Of a DNA stretch of 64,000 nucleotides, positions 1-13,272 are shown one piece after another. The position numbers and the translations under genes are program-made. Position 1 is the stretch's first letter, and every line of letters starts with the position of its first letter. The stretch comes from Fratercula arctica. Lineage: Eukaryota; Chordata; Aves; Charadriiformes; Alcidae. The notes beneath the pieces are model-generated. The model did not search any database. It was not told the origin of the DNA and saw nothing but the letters and a program-made list of their open reading frames with translations. The DNA is taken from NCBI GenBank assembly GCA_947846985.1, contig CANTUZ010000004.1, positions 12,514,927-12,578,926 of the forward strand. The letters are read 5' to 3'.

Positions 1-1096
1 GTCACATGTCAGCCTACCCACCTGACATAGTTACACCTACTGGTCAATCAAAGCACAAAATATTTGAACTGTACATTCTTCCCCAAAGGTTTACACACAA
101 AGTAGCACCCAGATCTCCAGTAAGGGTGCAAAGGCAGCCTCCCGTAATGTGCACCACCAGCAGGAAGGTCAGCGAGACTCCAGTTTCAGGGATATTTCCT
201 CTCTTCCCACACAATCAGAGTCTCTGAAAGTTAGACCATGAACTTCGGGCACCCCTTGAGGCAGATTTGTGCTCTGCCATTGACTTCGGAGGGGCCACTC
301 TTTAACCTGTGTCTCAGAATTTTGGTCGTCAGTGTGTTAGCCACAAATCTTTCAACAATTCCAATATCAATTTCAATAAGGAAGGATGTTTACACCCCAC
401 ACCCCCAAGATTCCATATGCTGCAGGAACTCAAAACTAATGCAAGGCTAACGTCTAGGTGACACCTGAAACATAAGCTTGCTTAATACGGCCGCTTAAAA
501 CATCAATAAAGATTTATTTTAAATGCCATCAATTTCTCTATAACTGTCAACCCATTAGTGGCATATTCTGCATGCTGAAACTGCCCTGGTTTAAGATGGG
601 TTACACATGCAGTATGTGAATTAAATTAACTTTTGGCTAAGCATTTCAGAGCGTAAGGACTAAAACTTGGCTAACTAACTACGGTATCTTGCGCAACCAG
701 CCCATGGTTGCACGTGCAGTGTGAGCAGCACCTGAGGCCCTGACCTGTCCATCAGCTGCTTCTGGCTTAAGCAGCAGAGTTTTCCTACTTGTTCACTCCT
801 AACCTCTCTGTCACACTGGGTCATCTGGACCTGTGTGTTTACTATTGCATGCACCACTGAGACCAAGATCCAGTTCTGCCTGGTATGCTGCCTGTCCCTC
901 AACCCTAGAGCTATAAAGGGTTTTGAAACCTTTGGCTGAGGGGAATGTAGCTCAAACTTGGGACACACTGACAGATAAAACATAGGGCACAAGACCAAAC
1001 TCAGATTCAGGTTAAGTGCTCTGCACAGCATTCCAGTAAAGCAAAGTTTCAACCATTGGTTGAAGTAGAGACTTCCAAGTCTACTTTCAAGTAGAG
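1..1096. other. Unique non-coding DNA, no supported gene
   Basis: AT-rich sequence with no recognised repeat. A 143-codon frame on the minus strand (675-1106) matches no family I know, abuts the CR1 element at its 5' end and has no visible exon structure, so I treat it as chance. Confidence 0.6.
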
Positions 1097-1560
1097 ATAG
1101 AATCATAGAATGTGTTGGGTTGGAAGGGACCTTTAAAGGTCATCTAGTCCAACCCCCCTGCAGTAAGCAGGGACATCTTCAACTAGATCAGGTTGCTCAG
1201 AGCCTCATCAAGCCTGGCCTTGAATGTCTCCAGGGACGGGGCCTCCAGCACCTCTCTGGGCAACCTGTTCCAATGTTTCACCACCCTCATTCGTAAAGAA
1301 CTTCTTCCTAATGTCTGATCTAAACCTACCCTGCTGTAGTTTAAAACCATTGCCCCTCGTCCTACCACTACATGCCCTTGCAAACAGCCCCTCCCCAGCT
1401 GTCTTATAGGCCCCCTTCAGGGACTGAAAGGCCGCTATAAGGTCTCCCTGGAGCCTTCCCTTCTCCAGGCTGAACAACCCCAGGTCTCTCAGCCTGTCCT
1501 CATAGGAGAGGTGCTCCAGCCCTGGGATCATCTTCGTGCAGCCCTTGGATCAGCTTCGTG
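1097..1560 (-). mobile_element. CR1 LINE 3' fragment, minus strand
   Basis: On the plus strand the copy opens with ATAGAATCATAGAATG, the reverse complement of the CR1 3' terminal 8-bp repeat. The CR1 3' UTR and the C-terminal part of the polymerase frame follow. It is 5'-truncated near 1560, as is usual for CR1. CR1 is a non-LTR retrotransposon of birds and reptiles that moves by target-primed reverse transcription. The copy is dead: the polymerase frame is shifted. Near the truncation point the phrase around GGATCATCTTCGTG recurs imperfectly (1521-1538 and 1542-1560). Confidence 0.95.
1183..1531 (-). pseudogene. CR1 polymerase C-terminal remnant, frameshifted
   Basis: Two overlapping minus-strand frames together cover the last part of the CR1 ORF2 protein, downstream of the reverse transcriptase core. 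The upstream frame (1208-1531) carries LFSLEKGRLQGDLIAAFQ and SDIRKKFF. The downstream frame (to 1183) carries HWNRLPREVLEAPSLETF and ends in ALSNLI. The switch between them near 1290 is a frameshift, so the fragment is non-functional. Neither the endonuclease nor the reverse transcriptase core is present. Confidence 0.85.
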
Positions 1561-4500
1561 TATAGATCTGTGTTGCACCACTACACAAAGCCCTCTACAC
1601 CCTCTTCCATTTTATGAAGTGATTCCTGACTAGAAACAGGAAAGGAGATTAAGAAATAGATCATTAAGAAAGTAATGAAGAAATATAGCTACCCCAGTAG
1701 AACACTTTAGCAGAAACATATCTGAATTAATGCTGCATGTGGGTACAGTATATTTTCAAAAGTTCTCCCGTATAGTTGTAAATTTTCACTTTCAAACAGT
1801 GATATTCATTCTTCAGGACATTTTGTTAAGTAGCCAAGTTCAAATTTGAGCCGAATACACACTCGAGTGATGGGAACGGGCTTTAAAAGAAAGCAGCACA
1901 TATGAGCAGAACCACAGCTAGCTGACTGGCTACAGGCCTGCCTCACCACAGCAATTTTAGACCAATGGTCTCTGCGAGGTAAAAAAAAATAAAAAAAAAT
2001 AAAAACTACATCTTCTCACAGAGTGAGAAAGTGTGAAAGAGACACACCGCACAGTAAGTTTTCTCACCAACGTCAGAGAATTAGCCCTTTTCCACAGGCA
2101 TTCACTCAGAGCACAAATACATGGAGATGATGGACATGACCTATCCAATTCTCTCAATTCTGCCTTTATCCTAGCAAAGGGAGACAGGCATTAGTCCCCT
2201 TATGCAAGGCAGCTATAAGATAATTGGACTGTCCTTTAAAAATAAAGGATAAAGCTGCCTTTTTTTTTCCCCCCACTGGGGTGGAATAGGTGATTCTTTG
2301 ACTCAGGGCTTCAAAAGGCCTTTTTGACCAGTGGGCCTTTTTGAACCTGAATTTAAATGCTTTTTGAGGAAACAAAAGTGATTTTAGTAGACTTCTCACA
2401 CTTCAGACTCCGCAGTCAAACCATGATAACCTTCAGAGGAATTCATTGAAACATGCAGATACTGCAATGGGGGTGACAAAAACAAGTAGGAATATTTTTT
2501 CCACGGTGCTATTGTCTGATTTTCCAATCACTAGCCATGGTTATTAGCCTTCCCTATTTACACATTCTTCATTTCTAAATATTTCCTGTGAGCAAAATTT
2601 ATCAGAAATCAGGTTCCAGTTTTCACAGGCCTGAATAAAACATGCAAATTTAAAATCTTATGATTAAAGTGCTGTTTTTGCGATATTAAAAAAAAAGCCC
2701 AGCATGAGTAATTAAGCTTCTGATTCTACTATGTCATTATCAAATACAAACACTGCAAATTCCTTGCAATTTTCAAAGCAACGACTGTGGAACCTGATCT
2801 GCTATTAATAAAGTTCCCCAATCACCACATAGATCTAAGATACAAATAGCATTGGATGTAAAAATCCATAAGTAATATTCCTCGGCATCTCAGTTCTCCT
2901 ACTGATATTCAGAAAAAGTGTCAAGTGTACCAAATTTAATTCCTGGCTCTTTGTATGCACAGTAAGGATTGAGATATATCTAGTTTCAATCAGCAATATA
3001 TGGGCACTCATCTGCAGCCTCTCTATACATCAAGCAATGAGATTCAGCCAGCTAGTGTTATAAATCTACGACAAACTACAAATAGCAGATAAGCAATTCA
3101 CTCTTACACAGCACAAGTGGGAGGCACAAAAGATTTTTGTCTATACCAGTAGGTGATTTTTTTTTTTTTAAATTAAAAATAATGATTTGCAAATTATTTT
3201 TTTCTCACATGCAAGAGAAATTGGGATTTTGGAAAAAGGAGAACAGTCCACGTTTAAAGGACTTCAGCGTTGTCCTATTCAGCGCTGCAAAAACCTTCGT
3301 AGTCAATAATCTACCTCTGGAATGGAGCTGGTGCCCAAGATCCTACACACAGAATAAGGAGGAATCAGGCCCCAGACTGCACTTCAGCTGAGATTTACAC
3401 ACTTAATATACCTCCAGCATAAACCTCGTGTGACTGTAGCAGCTGAGAAAACATTTATACCAACCACCCGCATCTCTGAGTCAAAGCAAAGTGAAAGGCG
3501 GAGAGAATATCTTCAAAATCACCCGGTGCAATCTGCAAGAGTTTGTTTATTGGAGCCCCCAGTTTTCTGACAAGGGTAGGTGAGGTCTTCCTGGATTACT
3601 CCTAGCAGTTTAGGCTTCAAAGAACAAAAGAGCATTCCAGATTTCTAAAGGGATGTTTTGAAGCTCGTCCCACTTGTATAAAGCTTACATTGTGGCTGGC
3701 TGTGTTTCACATGCAGAATAAGAATAAAAGTATCACTACCATAACTTGAAAATAATAGAGTTCTGAGTTCAAGGCATCTTAGCTCCTGAGAATGACAAGG
3801 AATTGAAACTACAGCAAAGTTAACTAATAGACTGCCTAAAGTTAGAAAATAACCTTCTTCAGCAATTTTTAGAGTGCAGATGATGTAAGGGAAGTATTTC
3901 AGGCTCCAATGGTACGTCATGAAGATGATGTGCATAGTGTTTTCTTACTATCCAGAGCTTGAAACTAAAGGGATCACTGCTCCACAATCAAGAAAAACAA
4001 GCATTGAAAAGCACCAGCCCAGAAGATTTGCAGCATGAAAACCTAGAAAGCTATTTCCAATTTTTTCCCTCCTTACGATGCAGAAAGCGAAACAAAGCAG
4101 AAACGGAAAATTCCAAAAATACATTTGTATAAGACATTTCTATTTGTGTGTTTTACACCATTCGCATCTAAAGAAATCAACTTCGATGTTGTAATGCTGT
4201 CATATTTCACCTTCAAAGGCATCAGCTTTAAATAGGGGGCTATGACATTCTTATGGGCTAATTAGCAAGTGGTCGAAGTCACAGAAGCTTGAGTTCATCG
4301 TTTGTCAAGTACTTTTACTCCTAACTCAAGGGATGTAGGGTTGAGGCTTGCCAACACTAACTGTTTGGTAAAGATTAAAGTAGCAGTGACGTGGCATACG
4401 CTTGCGCCTGAAGTTCAACATCAGCCATAAGTCTGTTCCCTTCCAAGATTTGCAGATTTGAGACCTGAAGTAACTTACTTTTCTTCCTCAGCAACATGAA

Positions 4501-5040
4501 CATGGGGTGAGTTAACAATAATAAGCTATGAGCAGACATAGCTGTGCATAAACCAAAAAGAACAGCTTATCTACAAGTATTGTAGCTACAGCCTCCTAAA
4601 TCAGCAGAAGCACCGCAAGAAACAAGACAACACAGTCTGGGGTTCGTTTGGTTGGTTTTTTTTAAAGAAAGCTTAGCATCTTAAAAGGAAAAAAAAAAAA
4701 AAAGGAAGTTGAGGAATAAGAACTACTTTGATGCCTGCTTTGACACAGGACATGTCACAAGGCCGAAGTCAAGCATTCCAAATGAGAAGACAATCGGGTT
4801 AGAATCAGAACGACATCTGGTCAAAAAGTTACTTGATTAAAAAGTAAGATTAGGTAGTAGGTGCAGCCTTAGCTTGTCTCTGCTCTATTTCTATTGAGAA
4901 GTGTGTTCAGAGCTTGTTTGCATAGGTGCACTTTGCATTTCATTGCTTCTCATTTCATTATACACCGCAACTCTGATTGCCAAAAATGGCTTTTTGTAGT
5001 TGAGGGGAGTTTTTTTAATCCTCTAATTTAAAAAAAAACA
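1561..5040. other. Unique AT-rich non-coding DNA
   Basis: No gene or interspersed repeat recognised. It holds scattered A or T runs (for example near 1981-2003, 2259-2268, 3158-3170 and 4687-4703) and short unrecognised frames on both strands (1957-2399 minus, 3137-3391 plus, 3645-3935 minus). I see no splice structure or family resemblance in them. Confidence 0.5.
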
Positions 5041-5400
5041 TACAGAGAGCTCAGCTAGCTCTGGCACTAGCTCATGATTTATTTTACAAGCAGTTTCACA
5101 GAGCTCTTTACTAAACAGACGTTCTTTGTGCTTTATTACACATTTTCTCCATTGAGTCATGCTCTCTGTGGGATGTTGCGTCTATATTTTATTTTACTCT
5201 AGCCATTAATTACCTTGTGGGCCTGTATCATGTCTCTCCCAGTCTCATTTATTATAACGGCGCCTGCTAGTGTTGCTCAAGTTAAGAGGCTGTCAGTATT
5301 TCCATTAGAAAACCCATCTCAGGGGTTTGTAAGTCAGCTGTAAAATTTTACTCCTGGCTGATGGCTGGCATACATGGCCACAGCCAGAAGGGTTCTTTCT
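5041..5400. other. Candidate conserved non-coding element (texture only)
   Basis: Repeat-free, CpG-poor sequence rich in TAAT/ATTA-type cores, with an AP-1 consensus TGAGTCA at 5153-5159. This resembles vertebrate developmental enhancers, but that is an inference from texture. No coding frame crosses it. Confidence 0.25.
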
Positions 5401-8400
5401 TTCCTTAACATTAAATTGAGCTAGAAAAAAAAAAAAAAAACCTCACTGTTTTAAAGTCATAGAATCAGACATGAGTTTTGACACCTTGTTTTTGAAACTC
5501 AGAAACAGCTTAATTTATTTAAACCAGGTTTTGCAGGCTATGTGCTGATAACGTAAGTCAGTGCTTGTGACTTTGGTGGTTTTGTGTCATTTTATGTTAG
5601 GTTTTTTGGTTTGGTGTTTTTTTAAAGAATTCAAGCCATTCTTCCACCTTTTTTTTCCTATCATTGAACTTCCATCCTCAACACCTTGCCTCTAACAGGT
5701 CCTGGATCTGCTCCTCTGTAGCTGCTGCCATCTGAAACAGCTTTTGAGTATTCCTTGACATATCTGCACTTCCATTTAAGTTCAACAACAAAGATAAATT
5801 GGTCTCTTCTGCTTATATCACTACAACCACCATGTTCACTTGTATTCATTAACTTTACATCTCCATTTTGAGCAGAGCTGGGAGGAAGCAACCCATGAGA
5901 CTTCCATACGCCAAGACCTGACTTCTTCCCAGTTTAGAATCAAAATGGGCACCCCAACAGCTTCTTTGTAAGGACTTTGAAGCAAGCTAGTTTGACAGCC
6001 AGGGCCCTGAAAGTCCAAGCAGTCAAGAAGCTACCACAAGCCTCAGAGATCCAGCACTTGGCAGTACCAGTGGTGAAGGGTCTCAGCTAAGCCAGGAACT
6101 TGGCCCCGTAGCGTGCAAATCTCTAGAAGAATCTGTCTGAACTCCACCACAACTTTACAGGAATCAGACCTACAGAACAGATCAACTCTGACAACTCAGT
6201 ACCTCCCTGGATGACAGATGCTCCGATATAATATTTAAAGCCGGTTCTTCCTGTTTTCTTCCAATACATCGACAAAGGATTTTAGCGTAAACTTTCAATG
6301 GCAGGCACTATCCCAAAAGAAGACCTTAGAAGCTAAGTTGTATGAGTAGACCTTCATACAAGAAGCCCAAGGCTCAGAAACTGGAGATGTGTTTGAGCTC
6401 AGTGATCTCATGGGAAAGCATCTTTGGAGCATAAGGAGGGCACATGTTCACAGCTATACACTATAGTAGTGCAAAACAATTGGAAGACTTAGTGTGGTCA
6501 GTTGTCTTAACTAAATAATGTAGGAAGGTCACTTCTTCCCAAATAGTTCGCTGAACTTATACCGCAACTGTTTCTCACATACTACGCAAAGGAGCTTATG
6601 GAAAATAAGCCTGAGGTGTTTAGTATTGGCATGCTGATGGTAAGGCAGCAACTACAACCTATTATTACATCTGATAAATTTTAAAGAATTCACATCCATC
6701 ATTGTTTACCTTTAAGAGCAATTTGTACTTTATCGAAAAACCTTCAAGGACGTCCCAATTTGACCAAAGTTGGTAACTTTAATTAGAGTTTTAAAGTGAC
6801 CACAACATTTTTGTGTCTGATTTAGAGTTTGGCCAAAGCACTGAGGGAGTCATCTTTATATTGTTGTTCTTTTTCAATCGCCTAAACCAGCAGCAGGGGG
6901 TTGCACCGTATACTTAGGAATATCGTAACTGCACAAGGCTGTTAAACTCTCCATACGTGGTTCAAATGTCTCCACACTGCCCTTCCTCTCAAAAGAAGGT
7001 AGGGGAGATAAAGCAGCCTATTAAAGCAATTATAGGAAGGAAACAAGTTACAGAAGACTATACAAAGTCTTGTAAAAATCTGCGTTTTATACACAGATTG
7101 ATTAACTGCATAATGGTGGAGAATAAGCCAGCTATCAGCTAAAGAGAGAGAATGAGAATTAAATTACCGCATTTATGAGCTACAGGTAGGAAGAAAGCGA
7201 ACACTGTTTTCACAAGGCAAGGACTAAGTAATGAGACTGATAAAGACCTGAGCACCACTAAATCAGCCGGGAAAAAAAGTCTGGTTAAATAGAATTACTA
7301 GCCTTACAAATTGCAGCCCTTGCAATTAAGCTTCATTTGTTTTAAATTCCCTAGGATATATCCTGGTTAAATAAACTTCTTGGGTAGATGCTAGGCTGCT
7401 TATTTCTATGCTCTCAGTTAAGTGAGGTGGCATAAATTTTGAAAATTCATTATTGCCGTTATTTTAACTGGTTGGAATATTCTGCTATGTTTTTGTCGTC
7501 TAAAGAGAATACAATTGCTAGTCACTCCTCAGTTCCACTGTATGCTATTGGTAAGGAAGAACATCTACATGTTACAAGGAACGGAAGATGAGTTAGAGAC
7601 AAGAGGACAATAAATCTATAGAAATAATCTACTTTATCCAGCTGAAAGAACATATTAGGCCCAGGGGAAAGGAAAATATTGTTAGGGAAAAAAGCATCCT
7701 TCAAATACAAGCCTAGAATTTTGTCTCAAAACATACAATCACATTAGATTATGAAGTTAATCTTAACGGGTTAGAGGTATTCTAACTGAATGAAGCCTTT
7801 GTGATTTCTTCCTCCGCAAGTGTCCTTTCCAGATGCTCCTAAGAGCAGCATAGCTATCCACAGCCTCTCATTAGAGAAGATTATTCTCTCTCTGCTTAAA
7901 TTGTAGTCAGTTAAGACATTCTACATCACAAATCCAGGGGGTTTCGTAGCTGCAGGTCAGAATTGTCACAAAACTGGCTATAGGTTTGAAAGATAGATCT
8001 GGAAGTTCTTGGTCCTCCATTGTTCTAGGATTCAAATTTGGTTTTTAACTGCTGTTCTTGTGCATGGCTTGAGGACTGCCTTAGAGTACACATGCTTAAG
8101 TAACTTAAAAGATCCTCCCTTCCTAAGGAAGAAGGTGTACTGACTCGAGTACCAGGCTAGCAAGCAGCTAGTTGTGGCACCTGCTCCAAGCATAGGTACA
8201 TCATCATACAGAGAAAATGAATACTCCTTAAGGGTTTTTAATAAGACATCTTATAAAAGTGGATAAAAACAGGGGGGGTTGTTTTTCTTTTCCGCCTCCA
8301 AGACAGAAATTTAAGAACATCATACCTGTAACTAACGTACAGGTAATAAATACTGCTGCCTTTGTAGAACTTTGCTTCATTGACTTTAACTGCTCTAGAC

Positions 8401-11400
8401 GCCTCTTGGATTTAAACCCTGAGAATGGGACTGAACCTCAGCTCAATATTGAGTACTAAACAAATACTCACCTTATGAAGTCTCCTCACTCTTGTAGGCT
8501 AAATATTTTGGCATCAAATTAATTTTTCTTCCCAGAATTTTGAAGGGAACAACCTTGTACACAACTGGAGTTGATGTTTTCCTTTATAACCTTGTTGGCA
8601 TTTTTCTGTTCCAGGACTACCCAAACAACATTTTTGTTTCGTGAACAATTTAAGTATTTCCAAACGTGATCTCATCCCAGTGAAAGTGAGATCTTTTGGA
8701 TTTTCAAAAACGAAAGTGTCAATTGTGTATGAAGGGAAAATACACTCAGACTGCTCCAAATCAACACAGAAGGAGGAGTGGAAACTTGTTTATCCATTTC
8801 CCCAGTGACTCTTCCCAGAGCTGAGAAACCCAAAGAAAGTTTTGGCCCAAAGTGATAAATATTCTGGTTTTGATGAGTTGGCCACTGGCAAACCGCCACA
8901 GGAGACACTGGCAAAAGATGCCCAAGCTTTTCTAACAAGTGTTAGACACGTAATACCTACATAGCCTAATAGTGGAGTTCACGTCTTGAGAGTGAATCCT
9001 CTGACTTCGTAGGTCTGTTGGACCCCTGCAATTCACATCAAAACATAGCTTCATCTTCCACGCAGATTTCAGGTTTTTGGCTGCGCTAACCTTATAAAAT
9101 GAGCCTGGTTATGTAGATGAACAATCCATTCTCTTTGTGTGTGTTCGAATTCATCAAAGACAAAAATAAACCTTTACATAAGAACAATATAGGGCAAGGG
9201 TGCAGCCTTTGATTCCAATTTCCTTGGTTGATTTTACATTTCTACTCCCAGCACTTTCTTACCAGGATGAATAGCATTTGTTTATTTTTCTCTGCAAAGT
9301 TTACACTGGCATTAAAGATTCTCTTCAAACAAGAAGTGGTAGCTCTTATTTAAGACCTATGTTTGTATACAGTCCACAGCAAGCTTTCTGTTCATAAATC
9401 AAACTGATATTTCTCCATAACTCCTCTCCAGCTATTCTGCTCTCTTTTCTAATCCAAAGAGGAACTATTGCACATGTTTATGGGTCAATTTCCAGTTTAT
9501 TACTTTAGTTGACAGGCTTCCTTGCTAGACCTGACCTATATTTGCCATTGTAAAATAATTAGAAGCAATGCCTCAAAGTATTTACTGCTGTGGGTTTATT
9601 ATAATTAAGTTTTGCTCAGGAAAAGAAGCAACATGCCTAGCTGGAGACAACAAAACCTTCAATGAGGAAAAGAGACTCCCCAGGATACAGATAGCTATGG
9701 GCTATCAGATTTCTGCAATTCATGTCCATTATTAAACAATAAAATAGAGTATGCAAAAGTTACATTTTAATATTGTTATCTCTGCTCCCCCTCCTATGAC
9801 ATCCAAGAGGTAGATTGACAAGTGATATAAAGGTCCGATATGCCAATATATCAGGATTACTTGCACTGGGCAATTACTAGGATAACACACAAGGCACAAA
9901 CCATTGGTAGAAAAATACTGTACTATCAACGTGCCTTTGTCTTGTACACCTCACTTCACTCTCCAAGTAGCTACAGCAAAGGTGGTAGCCCACTGTTCTT
10001 CCTAGTAGTGAAACCTGCGAGGAAATCTGTGACACTCATTCAGTCCAAGCCTCCTAAACAAACTCACTGTGTGACAGAAAAACAAGAGAGCAGAACTGAA
10101 GAAGGCATCTTGAAGGTTTTGGGAAAAAAAAAAAAAAAGATCCTAAATGGAAGATGTTAGGACGCACTTTGAAATGGCTGAGATAGTGAAAGAGAGCTCG
10201 AACGTGGGATTGCTTATCAGCAACACAGCTTAATAAAATAAGAGCATATTAAACACACCAGAAGCCTGCTTGTATAGTTTTGTAACCATTTTAAGAAGTG
10301 ATGTAGTTTAGAAGGATGAAAAGCTCTTGAACCCAAACCTCAAAAATTTCAATAAGGAAAGCACATATTTATTCAAAGAAAAATATTTACGTGCCTGAAG
10401 CTTGCTTTAAAAAACAAAACAAAACACTGTTATAGCGGATTTATAACACACTAGAAGTTGGCTGTAGAGATAGGTATATCCAGGATGCATTAGATGGAGT
10501 ATGACATGTTTTTAACCTGGTTAGCAACGATTACAGAGCCATCCTTTGCATTGCGTTGTGATTTCACTGAGGTGTATCATTTGGAAACACAACTGTCATC
10601 TCTGAGGCACTCTTTAACAGGGACAGTGACAAATATGTACCTAAGCCATTATTTGGCTGTTGCTAATAGGTGAATGGGGAGTTTGCAGAGCTGAAAGTCA
10701 AATGAGGTAGAATAAAAAGCCTGAACTGCTGTCATAGAACAGAGAAATTGATCAATTCAGAGGTGATAGGGGACGCAAAGGTGCTTAAAAAACAAAAAAT
10801 CAGAGCTATTTTTCTTCCAATCTAATAGCAGACCCATAGCTTCTGGCTCAAAGGGTTTGACTCAAAATTTTAGACCTTTCGTTTCACACGTATGTGACAC
10901 AAGTGGTAGCCAGGTGCTGCCATTGGCCACAGCAAGGTGTGAACACAGCCTTTTAATGTGGCACTAAGACATTCTCCACAGGGAGAACTCACTTGGCTTA
11001 GTATCACTTCATAATCCTGCGAAGATATGCCCAGTTTACAGTCTGGAAGCAGCCTGCGGACCTCTCTGCAAACGGTCCTGAGTTTTTCGCCTTCCCGTTT
11101 CAGGCACGTGACCTAGATGGGAACAGTCTTTATTGCCGATTCACAGTCAATAAAAAAATTAAGTTTTCTCTTGCCACAACCAGTAAATCAGTAACATTTA
11201 AAGGAATTTAGACATAGCCACTAAGTATAGTTGTAAATAAATAGTAACAATTGTGTATTGTACCCTAGAGCAAAGTGCTGGAGTTGCATCAACAGTTAGC
11301 CTTTTTAATGCCTCTTCTGGTACAAATTAAAAAAAAAAAAATCGTGTGTTTTAATAGGCTGATACCAAAGGTTAGGCTTCTACAGATGTGCGGTACACTC

Positions 11401-12840
11401 CCTGCCCAGGGGACAAAGTTGGAGCAATGGGAGCACCGTGTACATGAATAGCTCTGGGCTGGGCTGTCGGGGTCCAGCAGGTCTACCAGCTCTGCCCAGC
11501 GCTCGGGCTGGCGGCGGGCACAGGGGTAACTCGTGGCAGCGAGCAGGGAGCTGAAAACAGAGGAAAAAAAAAAGAGGAGGCTGGCTGTATTCACCACCGA
11601 GGTTGTTTATACCAGACTCTGCTGACCCTGAAAAATATGCATACACCCAGGTCTCATGCCGTCAGCTTGCTACTCTTCAGGATGGGAGCGGCTTGGGGGG
11701 AAAAGCGGTGCCAAACAACTAATTCTTCAAAAGATTAGAAAACTATTCCACACAGAACATGCAAATATTTTTTGTTCATTCTCATTTCATTCCTTTTACC
11801 AGCACTAGAGAACCTGGGAAAGCATAGTCCTGCAGTGGATAATATCTTCAGGGTTCAATCCCACACACAAACTATTTTATGGGAGTACACGGATTGAGAA
11901 GTGGAGCATTCGACTACTGAAATATGAGACTTCATTAAGTGACAGCACGAACAAATTCTTCTCCTAAGCATTTGCAGAAAGTGAACTAAAATGGTGGAAC
12001 AGTTGAATTAACTTCTCTAGAAACTCCCCACAAGCCTTACCCAGGGGTGTACATTACTCAAATTACGTACATAAAACAAAAACACGATTAAAAAAAAATT
12101 TGTTCTGGTTTTCACATACTGATCAAATGCACTGGAAGGATGAATTCAGTCTTTGTTGTTTTCAAAACCAGCACATCATAATAAATATGTAAATGCTGAG
12201 TCTAATTAATGAATTACAATTCAAGCTGCAGACAAGCTGTTGCTCTTTAGGTATTGTATTGATTGAATTCTCTGCTTCTTTTTTTTTTTTTCCTTTTTGT
12301 TTTAAGTGCACCATTATCCTCCAGCAAAATGTTTGATTTATGATACAGATAGAGTGGAAGTTTTAAGTTTTATCCCCAGATGTCTCATAAAAAAATAAAG
12401 ACAAAGCAAGCCTCGAAGTAGGAATGACACCGAATGTCAACATCCCAGCAGCTTATACAAGAAACGTAGCTCACATGGGTAGTGCTGCAGAGGAGCAGGG
12501 TAAAACAAAATTGGCAGGTCATCCACAGGGGGCAAAAGGCCACGTAGGGACGATTATACAATACAGTTTTTTGTGCAACCTTATTCACACCCAGCTTTTT
12601 GTCCAACCAAAATCCCCGTCTTTTCCCCCCACTTTGATTTGACCTCATTCACTAGCATGTAGCCCTCCTGATAAGCAATTCTAAGTCCACAATACAAGTT
12701 TCATTATCGCTTACATTTTTCAACCAGACAAGATTAAATCACAGCCCAAATCTATGCCCGAGACCCTCGTAAACTACAATGGAGCCTTCTGTACGTGGAG
12801 GGGCTTGGAGCTGAAGCAGTATGATTTGGGTTGTCAGAAT
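5401..12840. other. Unique non-coding DNA, no supported gene
   Basis: A long AT-rich stretch without recognised interspersed repeats. Short A/T homopolymers occur (5424-5440, 10125-10138, 11329-11341, 12282-12292). Frames of 60-106 codons are spread over both strands, for example 9840-10160 plus and 11289-11646 minus in two overlapping frames. None resembles a known protein. Around 11.4-11.6 kb the sequence is locally more GC-rich. Nothing else is visible. Confidence 0.5.
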
Positions 12841-12843
12841 TTA

Positions 12844-12887
12844 CACAGTTAATTTAGCACTAGCACCCACAGTTAATTTAGCACTAG
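12844..12887. repeat. Short direct repeat, 20 bp x 2
   Basis: CACAGTTAATTTAGCACTAG occurs at 12844-12863 and again at 12868-12887, perfectly repeated with a 24-bp period. It is a recent-looking local duplication immediately upstream of an inverted repeat. Confidence 0.9.
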
Positions 12888-12902
12888 ATGATACCATCAT
12901 CA

Positions 12903-12937
12903 TCTGGTATGATGAGCTTACAGAACATCATACCAGA
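12903..12937. repeat. Perfect 12-bp inverted repeat (hairpin)
   Basis: TCTGGTATGATG (12903-12914) is the exact reverse complement of CATCATACCAGA (12926-12937), separated by 11 bases. It is hairpin or cruciform capable. No T-run follows, so it is not a terminator. Function unknown. Confidence 0.85.
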
Positions 12938-13080
12938 GCTAACAGTCATAGCAGTACTGTTATTTCAACCTTATAGTTAATAGCATAGTACTTAAAGTCA
13001 CTTGATAATTATTCAATGGACAAGTAACTTTGCCTGATTACTCCAAAAAAAAAAAAAAAAAGAAGGCCTAGCTGGTCACA

Positions 13081-13272
13081 ACGCCCCACGTCGTTACAGG
13101 TAAGCAGAAGCCCGTTGTGCAGGGGTAAGCAATCCTAGCAGACAAGATGCACGTAACCGCTGCGAAACCCTCTGCACAAAGCACCAGGTACTACGTTCCA
13201 GCCCAGCTGCCGTACACACGCTATCGCACGCTGTGCGAGTCGCATCGGAGATGTCACAGCCCATACACACGA
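13081..13272. other. CpG-dense patch without high GC
   Basis: I count about 16 CpG dinucleotides in about 190 bases, far above the surrounding sequence, where CpG is scarce. It is too short for a standard CpG island and has no recognised TATA box or exon next to it. It could be a hypomethylated regulatory patch or a decayed insertion; I cannot tell which. Confidence 0.5.
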
